Shown here piece after piece: positions 23,474 through 37,899 of a stretch of 64,000 nt of DNA (positions are counted from its first letter, which is position 1; each line of letters opens with the position of its first letter). The stretch covers positions 4,898,001-4,962,000 of the forward strand of contig JAYKYS010000007.1 in NCBI GenBank assembly GCA_036924285.1, in the 5' to 3' direction. The notes beneath the pieces are model-generated. The model did not search any database, was not told the origin of the DNA, and worked only from the letters and a program-made list of their open reading frames with translations. Position numbers and translations under genes: made by a program. Source of the stretch: Asterella californica. Taxonomy: Eukaryota > Streptophyta > Marchantiopsida > Marchantiales > Aytoniaceae.

Positions 23474-23819
23474 GAAACCACATTGGCGAAGAATGATTTC
23501 GTGATAGAATGAAGTCCGTAAGAATCGCGCAACAAACTGAGCAACGCTGTAGAAAGTTTAATTCGCAAGAAGAACGCACAACCACGAGGAGCGTGAAGAA
23601 ATAAAGAGAGCCTTGATTTGACGAACTTGCAGGCTGAAACCATGGACTCCGCGATAGCAGCAAAAGACGTGATGATGGCAGGTCTCCAAAAACATGTTTA
23701 AGGTGTTTCTAATCTTAACCGAGATAGGTAGTAGACGAAGAGGGACGGAAAGAGTGAGAAGCAATATTCCCAAGACAAAATGTGTCAACCCTTATCTCGC
23801 TCGCTCCTCCTTGCTTTAA
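23474..23819 (-). repeat. Right inverted arm (LINE 5' end)
   Basis: This is the 5' end of the minus-strand LINE, continuous with its ORF1. Overlapping open frames of 66-76 codons occur in this arm in more than one frame; they are probably 5' UTR and not protein. Confidence 0.9.
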
Positions 23820-24544
23820 ATTCCAAATAAAAAGTTGCAAATATTGTTGTTTTACCATATCTTATCCAATTATTACTTAAAAATATTGTTTATATATATA
23901 TTGATCTAAAGAGCAAGAAGCAGAAAATATGTCGTAAAACAAAAACCAACCCATAACAGGAAAATCTGTTAGAAGCTTTGACATCATAGCAAAGAAGAGA
24001 TTAAAGAGGGTGAGATTAACGGAAGCAAAACATCACCACAGATTATGTTGGAGGTATTTAAGCCAGTACCTTAATGATAGTTTATTATACATGAATGACT
24101 CATTGTCATTCATGTATATACCGTAAAGGATACAAGAACTAGTTATAAATTAGTTTACATTCTTATTCTTTATATGATGTTATTAAAAAGACTATAGGTA
24201 TTAAACAAAGCTCTAATTATTATATGTGTAATATACTTATATATACACGTTTTTAGAGGCCTCATACATTAACAAGACCTCCCAACTGATGTGTTGTCAA
24301 AGTACAAGGATGAGTGGAGGTTATTAAGTTCCTATCAGCTTAAATTAGACATAAAACAAGCATACTTGTTTCCTTCAAAGAAAACAATGAAGAAAAGAAA
24401 GGATCTAAACATAAACATAGAATGTCGGAGTTCAGAAGTCAGAACCCATAAGTCAAAATTATAGGATACGATAAGAAGAAAACAGAGAAGAAAAAATAAA
24501 TACCTTTCTTGCTTTTTGGTATTTTTTCACAAAGTTGTGTTCAA
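23820..24544. other. AT-rich intergenic DNA with a hairpin
   Basis: No gene. An inverted repeat of 13 bp with a 7-nt loop lies at 24,086-24,118 (TATACATGAATGA and its complement). Confidence 0.45.
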
Positions 24545-24880
24545 GCATGCTTATTTATTCACTCCATGTACACTTCGAAGTTTACATGAGATTTAATATA
24601 TGTTCTAATCTTTCTGAAAGGAAGGGTTAGAACGTATATTAATGTTTTCATAAAACGGCACAATCTGAGAATTTAGATATCGGTCTTATCTTCCCAGCAA
24701 CGCATCAACTCGGATTCCACTTATGGGTTATATCTTGCTGAGTTGGCTACTCCGAGACGGGTTAACATATATCACTTATGCATTTATTCAAATTTTCATA
24801 ATATATTATTATAATATTTAGATATTTGTTGATAAGAGAAAACGAAATTCACTGTACAAGGCCGTTGAGGATGCTTATTC
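24545..24880 (-). repeat. Dispersed repeat, inverted copy of right-end family
   Basis: Read on the minus strand it matches the repeats at 63.19-64.0 kb: AACGGCCTTGTACAGTGAAT, CGTCTCGGAGTAGC, TATAACCCATAAGT, TTGATGCGTTGCTGG, GTGCCGTTTTATGA. The unit holds a near-palindrome (24,602-24,633) of the form GTTCTAA...TTAGAAC. It could be a solo LTR or a non-autonomous element; no coding. Confidence 0.75.
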
Positions 24881-27800
24881 TGTTATTATAATTCCAGGTC
24901 GCCAAAGTGGCCTGAAAAGCATATCTATACGAGCAAGAAGTGGATAAAAGACTAGTTGATAACATAATGGATAGTAGACATTGTACGTGATCAAACTCTA
25001 CTACATTTTCTGAGAACTTTGTGTTCCTCGAAAGAGAGTGTAGCTTACCTCGTGGCGTTCCTAAGTTAAAAGAAAGTTAAAGGAAAAGCCAGCTAAGGAC
25101 CCCTCTTAAGATCCACCTGAGAATGCAGAACGCTCACTTTTCCAAGCATATCGTACAGATATATGTCTTGTATGCTTGTCTTGTATACTTTCCGTTATTT
25201 GCTAACCGACCACAAAACTTGTCCAAAGGTATGATCGATCCGATCACCCTTTTTGGTGTTCTTTCTTGACTCTACTTAGTTCCATCAAAATGTTCTACCT
25301 TATCCAAGTACGGAATGTAGATCTAGATAACGACTAAGTCTTCATCCAAATCACGGGTCTTAAGTTTTACAGAACTGCTCTGCATCTATGGAGAGTGGTG
25401 CTTTGGCTATGAGTACTACCTCTGTTTACATCAAAATCTCGCTATAATCACAGTCGTTATAGTCACAATTGCATTATAATCACAAACTCATAAGAATGGA
25501 TTTTTTTCTAATGTAAACTTGAGTTTTATAATCTTTATCAAGTTACATGTAAACATGTTTTGAAGAATTTACTAATGATGTGATTATGAACCCTGTTATA
25601 TTGTTGCGTATCAGTACGAATATTTGATTTCTATCCTTCTAACAGACTGACTTCTGTTGGATTTTATTCAAACCTAACCGTGTAACTTTAACATCGAGAA
25701 CTCTAACGTGTATATACAATCACATCTTAGAGATTCCTTTTGAGAAATTGAATGTTGAATTGTATGTGTGCTTATACTTATATTAGCATAAATCCGTATA
25801 GTGACAAAGGTATGAGCACCGAGTGTGTGATTATAACACGAGGTACGACTGTATTGCCAAACATAATTGCACTACTGCTTGCACCAACTTTCATCGTGCA
25901 GGGAGGTTCTATACTGAATGAAACCATTTGGTGAGCATCACCAAATATGGCTCTTGATTCCGGGATTGAATCACTCCACCGAATTTGGTTCCAGGCCTAC
26001 TTCCTTTCGGCCGTGGACTGTGTAAATTGTGCTATAAACGTAAACCATGGCGGTTCACGTTCTAAGAAACTATATGGTGACTTTAGGATTCTACTCTAAC
26101 CCTAATTCTATAGCTGCCAATTTTGTCGTACAAACTAGTGGTGAGTTCTTTCATTGGCTTCGGCATTTCTGTATGTTCAGATTATATTATGGCTTTGCCT
26201 GTTGTATGCGAATGCGACGTTTGTCAGGTTCTACGTTTCCTGACAAACAGACATTTTACCGTATCTTCTGTTCAAGCTTTTGCTCAGAGCCTCATCTGAA
26301 TTGTTCCAGGTTTTCTTGGAAGTTGTCAAGTCTCATACACTGACATATTCTCCACACATGGGCTGATAACAAGAGATGTTCTGAAAGGCTCGAGAGTCGA
26401 GAATGGGTTTGCGTTGGAGACGCCGCACGCACACACACTAAAGCATGCGGCTCTAAATTTAGGAGGAGGAGGAGGCGAACCAGTTCTCAGATAGTGGAGG
26501 TCATACGTTAATTGCCACGAAGAGTCTATATTGACCCTGAATTTACGCGAAGTCTCATCTTCTCACAACTTCTACAAATAAGAGATACAAGCCGACTTCA
26601 AAGACATTTCCAAAAGCGGTGTTTATGTCAACCAGTGGCCTCACTCACCAGTCTTCCGACATGGCTTTTGGATTCCATCGACCTGGGAAGTGAACCGATA
26701 AGGTCGGCAGCAAATCATCTCGACAGGAACCTGCGGTGTACAAAGGAAGTAGAGGCCTGAAACCAAATTCGGTGTGATTACTTATATGGGAAAGACTGGA
26801 AGGAACGGTATTAGATTTGTGTCTTGTTTTACTTACGAAGATGTGACCCTATGGTATCATCCTCACGACGATACTGCTCGAGACTGGAACAAAAATAGTC
26901 AAGAGGTAGAGATTTTATCGTTTATCTACCCAAGTTTTGGTCGTTGTTCTTGTCTGATTGACATACAAGTGTCATGTGGTAGCTGGAAAATAAGCGCTGC
27001 TTGCGTGCTAATTGACGCTCTTGAGACTTTTTTGCACTCGACCTGGATTCTGGGACGAGTTTCAGTGTTGTGTCCTCTGTCGAGGTTTATGAGAAGCACT
27101 TGATTAGTCGTACTAAACCACAGACGATTATGAAACGGAAGAAACAGTGATACGAAGTAGTAAATGCATCCTGAGTCTGGTGAAGAGAGATTGAGTATAG
27201 TGTACGTGACGGTTGGCTCGGCAGATATACTTATAAGCTCTTGGAGCTCCTTAAAAGGTTGCAACTTATACGTTGAAACATGTGTACTATTGCAAGCTGC
27301 TATGATACAGTAAATAAACGCATTGCAGACACTCGTGCTCACTGAAGTACTCATATGAGGGGTAAGAAAGAAAGTTCTGACAAATCGAAATGATATTATG
27401 AACCCTTGAAAGTTTTCCCCACAAACATAGACAGTCTAGTATGAAGTCCACTACATGATGAACTATATGGACTGAACATTAGTTGCCACAAACATAGCTC
27501 CTTCACAGTCAACGGTGTTAATGGATCTGCATAAAGCTTAGAAGGAGTGTCCCTTAGCTAGATACGAAAACAAGGATAGTTAATAGTCATTTTTGTTCAA
27601 ACTCTCATGACGGAAGACTTGTGGAAATGTAGTAGCTCAACAAACATCCAACATTCGCATACAGAAAGCTCTTCTACAAGACTTTCTCTTCATTCTCTGT
27701 GGCAGTGACTTAGCACTGTAGAGAGAGTACGATCAATAGTTTATTTATTCATTCCAACATGCTTGCAAAACTAAAAGTACGGTCAGGAGAAGAATTGTTT

Positions 27801-28640
27801 CCCGATATGCACATACCTTTCTCACTGTAAGATCAGTGAGCGTTTGTACATACTCGGAGCATATATAATAGTATCTTCTTGGGGAAAAAGAGTATGTTCA
27901 CGAAGCATGAGAAATGGATCGATCACTAAGTGTATTTTCCTGTGAAGAACTATCTCACCTTTTTATGTATGCAAACAAGAGCCTGCTCGGGGTCCTAACA
28001 ATCACATTAACTTTCAACAATTGCAAGTATGCAGGAAAGTGGAATGAAACCAGTCTCTATAGTAGATCGAGATTCAGCTAGCACACGTCTTTCTCGATCT
28101 CTTTATCTGACTTATCACCGTCATTCGGCACCTATTCTTCCTCAAAGCGTCAACTTCTCTAAGTGAAATCGTGGGCGAAGACCTGAAATTATCTCCGCGT
28201 AAGAGCATGGAAGCATGTGGGCTTGTCTGCAGTCAGACTAAATTGGACTCAAACCAGAAACGCTCATTGTGGTGTGATTGCAGTGTAGAGTTTTGTCCCG
28301 ACGCATGCAAGTCATTAAGGGATGAGTTTCTCCACATGCTAGCAGAGCTGAATAAGCGGAACCCCGCAAGCTCTGCATCGTCTGCAGCACATTACATGTC
28401 ACCGTCAGTTTCAAGTTTTCTTGACAGACTTTTCATTACACATTAGATTTTTCATTCATTTCGTTACTCCATATTCTCCGAAGTCTAACCTCAGTCTGAT
28501 TCCAAGCTCTGGTTTGGAACATGAGCTGAAGGGCTACTCATCTGCAATACTCTCAAATTTTACAGTGAGGCGGAGGTGGCGGTCATCTACTGTAGTTAAT
28601 TGTTACAACTGAGGTTTGAATGTAGCACTCGTTCCCACAA
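24881..28640. other. Long stretch without a supported gene
   Basis: AT-rich to 25.9 kb, then closer to the bZIP leader in composition. Open frames at 26047-26343 (plus, ATGGCG in a good start context, 98 codons), 26774-27103 (plus), 26926-27354 (minus) and 28171-28446 (plus, 91 codons, Cys/Ser-rich) match nothing I recognise. They may be exons of a fast-evolving gene, but no splice-joined product could be built. A CA run (26,419-26,432) and a GGA run (26,461-26,476) are present. Confidence 0.3.
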
Positions 28641-30176
28641 ATCCATGATGAGGACTAGCAAACCCTAGATAGAGAGCCTAAGTAATTAGGAGAGAATATT
28701 TACTTTTGTGGATTAATGGAGAAAAAGGAAAGAAGAAAATAGACAAAGCAGAGTGACAGCCATGAAACTGCTCATCAAATGAGAGCTTTTTGTCAGCCGT
28801 GAATTTCCAGCCGCTTTCGCTTCCGTACCCCATGGCATTGCGGCCAATCACGCATGTGGAGTACTGTAATACATCCATGGATATGGATGTGTATAGGCAT
28901 GTGATGCCATGCGCTGGCGACCAAGAGGGCTCTGTAGCTGGGACACCTCTATGCTTCCTCTCCTCGTCGGCCTCTTTGTGAGCGAGTGGGTGGATCTCGC
29001 GCTGCGCCTGTGCATCTCATCACGCGCATTCTTCTCTTTCAGACTCGGTAGAGCCGGGCGGCCATAGCAAAGTGGGCTCCCGAGCTCTTTCCTTCATGAG
29101 AATCGGCAGGCTTTTGTTTCAGGATATTGTAGCCATGTCTTCGTTGTGCGGCATTTACATTCTTTGTGCGCCTGTATTAGTCTGAGGCCGAGTCTGTAGT
29201 GAAGTAGAGGATGCGTCTGGCTAGTCCTCTGAGTTCGTGCGAGCTTGTTTTTAGGTGTCGTCAATTGTGTGCGGAGTGCGAGGGCTTGGTGTAGCGTTTT
29301 GCGCGTTTGTAGGCTATATTGCACAGTGATACTGTTGTCACAGTTCTCACCGTGCGTCGTCCTTCAACACATTGCGCTCCTTGTTTCTTTCTTGTATCAA
29401 TCATCGTAGACTGTTCTCGCCCGCTCCTCCGCGTGCTCCCCCGCGCGCACGCCGTCCCTTGCTCATGATTAGGTTGTGAGACGTGCGAGTTTGCAGTTTT
29501 CGTTGAGTGAACTTGTGCGGTTTGTGTACTTCGTTTCCTACGGGTTGCAGTGTTGGGTTCCATTCAGTACGTGTTTCCTGTGCTGTGGAGTTCAGTTCCG
29601 ACACAGTTAATCACTGTCATTGTTCACCACTAGCTATCTAATGCTTGTGTGATTCTGTGTCTATGGAGCTGAAAGTCGCACTGCATTGTGCACTTCTGTT
29701 GTTTAGGTAACACGACGGTAATCACCTGCGTCGTTGCAGCCCCAAGCCGTGTCTGGTCACTTCTTTATCGTGGTTCTTGCCCCTTGACTTGGGAATAATG
29801 TGCTTAAGTAAGCTAGTCGCCATCACCTTCGTTGAAGGACTTTGAGCAAGTGTCGGACTCATAACTGATTCTCTTCTTCTAACTTTTCCGTCACAGTTAC
29901 CTGGTAAGGTACACCAGTGGGCTTCTTCTTTCTAAGCCCGTCCGAACTCTCTAGTGTCTGCGTCTGAGTAATCGCCTGTAGGTAGTTAATCAGCCGTCTC
30001 CTCATCGTCTTCGACTCTGCGGTCCTGTTGCACACCTTGATCACCTACCTATCCGGAAGTCTTTTACAAGGTTCTGTTCGAAATCTTAGTGACAGCAGTC
30101 CCGTTGTGTATCAACTCCCAAGTAAGAGTACAAATGACACTTTAACAGGGGGAAGACTTGGAGCTTTCTAGTCAAG
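28641..30176 (+). promoter_or_regulatory. Probable bZIP promoter and leader
   Basis: GC rises here and CT-rich tracts are frequent, as in plant 5' leaders. No clear TATA box was found. Several upstream ATGs occur, including a 16-codon frame (29798-29845) and a minimal three-codon uORF (ATG ACA CTT TAA, 30134-30145) that ends 31 bp before the main start. The transcription start and any leader intron cannot be placed from sequence alone. Confidence 0.4.
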
Positions 30177-33259
<3,083 letters not shown>

Positions 33260-36100
33260 ACAACTATTAGGAGGGCAGTAATGCCGTTTCGGAAAAGGTA
33301 TGTCAGATCAAAGGAACTTGGTAGGTTCCAAGGGTAGGAAGATTTTCTTTTTTCATTCGTTTTCTAACTTCAAACGGAACTAGGAACAGGTGAACTGAGC
33401 AGCAAACTGGTCTCGTTGTGCCCTAGGAATCAGTATTCTTCTCATCTTTATCATATGTTGGGCTAGTTTCCACTCGCTTTTGGTGGCTCTTGCAGTAATG
33501 GTGTGCGTTGAGCCCTACCTTTATTGCCTGAAATTGTTTTCCCAAAGCACATTTCATGCTTGACACCTGTCCTTCAATTGTAAATTCTCTCATTTAATTT
33601 ATTTGGGTTGACCTGATTTAAGGACAACGTACCAATTTACTTTTTGTACTGTTAACTGTCACTAGACTGTCTGAGATAATTCGTACCAGGTAGCTTGTTG
33701 TATTAACTTGAGGAACAACATGTGGAGGCTTTGAACACTCTTCCATGCCTCACAGGTCCATAGGCATGCTATCCCGCTTGTGAACACTGGACTTACCAGT
33801 GGTGTCATTGTCGCGTTTTCGTGGTTCAGTGTACCTATCTCCTCTATTTGAAGCCAGCCAGGTCTTTCCTTGTACGTGCAGATTCCAGCGTGGCCGGTTA
33901 AGAAAGGGTTAGCTTGAGGGTGGAAAATGCTAGCTTGATCTATTCTGACGGGCTTAGAAAGAAGAAGAATGATCGGTCTCTAAGCATGTACATTCTGTAT
34001 ATCCCGTTTAGAGAATTCTGATTCTGACGGGCTTAGAAAGAAGAAGAATGATCTGTCTCTAAGCATGTACATTCTGTATATCCCGTTTAGAGAATTCTGA
34101 AATTACCGTAGGTTTAAAGCAATTCACCCATGTATTACTGAAACATGTCGGGTTCCGAGAACCTCGCATAGTACGGTCCGGTCAGCTGCTCATCTCATAA
34201 AGGGTCTCTTAGTGAACCATTCTAATGATATTGGCTTTGCAGGGGGAGTTCACTATGCCACTATCCTTGAGCTTGCACTCAAAACCTTCAAGGGCCCTTA
34301 TGGTATCGTTCTTAAGTGGCCCTGCTGCAGCTAAGTTCTATCGCCACAACTGCGGTTTGGGTGGAAGATCCGGAAGTTTGGTAGTCTGGCTTTCAGACTT
34401 TACTGTGTGCCTCTGTGCGTGTCGTACGTTCGCTTGACACGCATGCACTCTGGCATGCTTAAAGTTGAAGACTTGCAGTCAGACCAATATCTGCAAAATG
34501 GTTTCACGTGAACATACCTAGTTCGTGAAGTCGTGTCGGGTCGTGAGGGCTGGACGGGGTTGGATCTATTGCCAGCTGATCCTGTCCGACTGCACCTCAG
34601 TCTAACGTCTGTACAGGTACTTGTGGCCGTTCCTGAGAGGAAGTGGCGGAAAAGATAACGTTGTCGTAAGAACTCCTAGTTAGGAGGACGGATATTCCAT
34701 TCGTATAGTGCAGCAGGGGTTGGTTCAGGGTGGTCTACGCTCGTAAAGCCCAGTCCTTAACTGGGTTTGCAACCGGAAGCCGTTGAAGATTGCACAAGCT
34801 GCAAGGGATATAGGCACGAATTATCGGGCGAAGTTACCAGAAAATGACACTTCACCGCTGTCGTCTCTGTGATGTATATCGTATCTCGGGAACATCATAC
34901 TTGCGGCACTTTTACGGCAGAGTCCAGTATCCCCGAGTGCCGTAGAACCTTCAACGTTGTGCTGGAGTTTCATATGGTGTTTTCTCAAATCTGTCTCAGG
35001 GTATTTTGTTTCCGGGGTAGCACAGCTGATGGTTCTGGGCTCTGAAGAGGACCTCCACCAGCTGCCAACAGGGAAAACGTCTTAGCACGGATGGCGACAA
35101 CGATATCTCGGATCCCCATCGCGCTTGTTGTCCAGCTGAATTGTACCTCAACAGCTGTTTGTATCAACAGTCTGAAGATGTTAGCTGTGGCCATCTGAAA
35201 AATGCAGCGTACTTTCTATCCTTTAAGGGTATTCTGTTGTGATTGTTAGGAGCGATATGATTTAGTGTTACACCATATATCGGAACGTTACGTTTCTGTT
35301 GGGTTGTGAGAACCTTCAAGCGGTTCCAACCATACAGGCATGACGTCTGTTATCAGGAATCATTTCGTGGAGCACAGTCTTGCGTACACGGACTTGGGAG
35401 CATAGATCTCTCAAGTGACACTAATATAATTGAGATCTGTTGCCCAGTTGTCTTCATGGTCGATGGCTAGAAACACGCCTCTGGCTCATGAGTCTCGAGG
35501 AGCTATCATTCTGCAATCAACTCCATTCGTAGGGAGGGCTTAGCTTTCTCGGAAATCCTTCGCTATTCTCAGGTTGTCATGATACTTATGAAATGAAATC
35601 TCGTTTGCTTCTAACGTCTTCTGCGGAAGGTCGCCACGCATGAATATTTTAAAACGAACGGTTGATTGTAGATTTCTGGTTCAGTAACTACTGTAGCTCC
35701 TGTAGACAGGGCTGGAGGTTGATAGATTGCAGTCTGTTACAATCGTTCAACCCTCCTGTTAATCAGTAGTGCGTACCAGATGGAGTTGAGAATGTGGTGC
35801 TCCTAGAGAAAGACTTTTCTTGGATGAAAGAAAGAAATGAATAATTGAATTTAATGTATGAGTTTGTTAACTAGAAGTGTATGAGTGAACACATCTTTGC
35901 TGAGTGATGGGTGGCAGAAGAGAAATCAGTTACATGCAGCATTGATAGATTTTAACTTGATTACAAGGTCTAACACAAGAACCGCAACCTTACTTGTGTC
36001 AGGTGGTAAAGTTCAGTGCCGGTCGTTTCTAGCGATAGAGAAACTTTATATGATTGGATCATTCTCGAATGGATGGAGAAATATTTACGAATAATGGTAT
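33260..36100 (+). other. bZIP 3' region and downstream intergenic DNA
   Basis: Non-coding. GC content stays near that of the gene to about 35.7 kb, so part is likely 3' UTR or a neighbouring non-coding transcript. No clear AATAAA signal was found close to the stop. Frames at 34225-34437 (plus), 34985-35194 (minus) and 35885-36094 (plus) match nothing. Confidence 0.4.
33942..34099. repeat. 79-bp tandem duplication
   Basis: Two adjacent copies, 33942-34020 and 34021-34099, start ATTCTGACGGGCTTAGAAAG and differ at one base. The near identity marks it as young. Confidence 0.97.
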
Positions 36101-36549
36101 ATCAAGGCGAAAGTTCTTTCAGTTACTCGTAAGGAGTAACGGATTAGTATAAAAAGATGAAAGCAAAGAATATCTACAGAGCATCAGAGCTTGAAGAAAA
36201 CTACAAAATTGACCAAAAGTGTGAACAAGAATACACAATGTCAAAACTTTCAGTAGTTGGTTTGTTCAGTTTATAGATCGCAACAACTTCGTCCTTAGAC
36301 GTTAGACTAATGTAACAACCAAATAAGCTCATAATATAATTGAGAATTATGTGATAAGTTCAATAACATCAATATGAACTAGATATTTTAATATTTCCAA
36401 ACAAAACGGAAAGGTAAAATAACTACACCAGGAAGACAGGAACGTGCCTGTGAGAAAAATGGAAGATTTTACATAAGAGGTTCACTGTTTAATCGAGTAC
36501 AATAGTTTGATTGATAATTAATACATATGGTTGTCAAGCCCTTCAACCG

Positions 36550-36582
36550 ATGATCGCGATTAACAATGTTAATCGCGATCAT
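36550..36582. repeat. 33-bp palindrome
   Basis: ATGATCGCGATTAACA (36550-36565) and its exact reverse complement (36567-36582) are separated by one base. The arms contain TCGCGA. No gene is close. Confidence 0.95.
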
Positions 36583-36700
36583 GCTTCTTAATCTTAGAAA
36601 TCTGATGTAGCCTCTTTTATGCTTATTTCAGCAGTGTTATGGAAGATCTTTAACCACAGGAAAGCAAAAAAGCAAAAAAGCATTGGATAGCAAAAAATAA

Positions 36701-36862
36701 TTAATTAACAAGGTGTATAGAACGTTTCGAGTACATTGCCGTGAAGAAAGTTTTTTGGAGGAAGTGTTCCAATGCAACAAAAAGTTAATTAACAAAGTGT
36801 ATAGAACATTTCAAATACATTATTGTGAAGAGATTTTTTCGTAGGAAGTTTTTTGTAGGAAG
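36701..36862. repeat. 84-bp tandem duplication, C-to-T decayed
   Basis: Copies start TTAATTAACAA at 36701 and 36785. The second differs mainly by C-to-T or G-to-A changes, including loss of CpG (ACGTTTCGAG versus ACATTTCAAA; TGCCGTG versus TTATTGTG). Confidence 0.9.
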
Positions 36863-37424
36863 GGCGAATATTCTGTCTATGACTGGAAGCAAGGATAAGA
36901 ATGTGTCAATCAATCTGTTGACAAAGATCAACACCAAAAACAACAATTTACATACAACAGATTCTATTTCATCCATTAGAACCAATTTACATATAACAAA
37001 GTCAATTTACACCCAATTGTGTGTAATAGATAGAAATCAAGATCTCTATTCATGTTTCTTAGAAGCTCTTCACACATGAAATTTATAGTAATCTAAACTT
37101 TTCAATCACTCTCTTCCTTTAGAGTGAGTCGATGGTTTTCTCAGACAATATAAAAAACTCTATTCCTAATTGCATGATACGTTGCTTTTCTTAACAAACA
37201 TCCATGCTAAGCACCCCTTGAGCTTAGCAAAGATATTTATACATAGAAGTGTTTATCAAACAAGCACTCTTGTTTATCTAGATACTTGCTTATCAAACAT
37301 TTCTCAACTTTTGATGTCATCTTGATATCATTCTGTTACAATACATGTCATCCAATGTCAACTAAGTCATAACATAATAAAGAAAAGGAAAACCTTAAAG
37401 GGAAGTTTACAGCGACCGTTGAGA

Positions 37425-37523
37425 AATTACCAATCATTACCGTAAGGAGATCATAGAAGATTACTAAGGCTAGGAATTATCAATCATTATCGTAAGAGAT
37501 CATAGAAGATTACTAAGGCTACT
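37425..37523. repeat. 50-bp tandem duplication
   Basis: AATTACCAATCATTACCGTA (37425) recurs as AATTATCAATCATTATCGTA (37475). The rest of the unit (AGATCATAGAAGATTACTAA) is identical. Confidence 0.95.
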
Positions 37524-37899
37524 AAGAGAGTTTTCTTGATTTGAGAGAACACACCAGAAGGATTAGGAGTGAATTTCGAGACGAGTTGAGAATACTAAGG
37601 ATTTGTAAAAAGACCTTTTGAATATAAAGTTGGAAGCTTTTGAATGAAATTGCAAATACTTCAGGTGTAGTTTCCTTTCTGAAGTTTTGAGTTTTTCTAA
37701 AAAACATAGGATTTGGAAATTGAGTGATTTGGGATTGGAGAGTTATGTGCTTGCTGGATGATATTTTGATTGAAGACTTGCTGAGATTTTGTGAGATCTG
37801 TGTTCCATGTGTAGTATTCTTGCTGCAAGATCGTATCATAACAAGAAGGAAAACTCTCATCTCGACATATAATCTAGTGTTTTCATTAAGAACATCTTC

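Larger units (their letters stand above)
20621..23819 (-). mobile_element. L1-type LINE fragment flanked by inverted 5' ends
   Basis: The minus strand carries a LINE from its 5' end (23819) through ORF1 and the endonuclease (to about 21,075). The reverse transcriptase and 3' tail are absent. The first ~350 bp of the LINE (23819-23474) recur as an inverted copy at 20621-20983, so the unit is bounded by two outward-facing LINE 5' ends. Both arms begin TTTAAGCAAGGAGGAGCGAG. The left arm has a short insertion around 20,675. Frameshifts and stops show it is dead. Confidence 0.75.

Noticed and set aside
24545..24880. Helitron end because of the hairpin-containing repeat
   Set aside because: No CTRR end after the hairpin, no TC start, and no rolling-circle protein in the window.
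26047..26343. 98-codon frame with a strong start context (ACCATGGCG)
   Set aside because: No recognisable domain, no linked exons, and similar frames occur by chance in this composition; kept only as a note in the intergenic entry.
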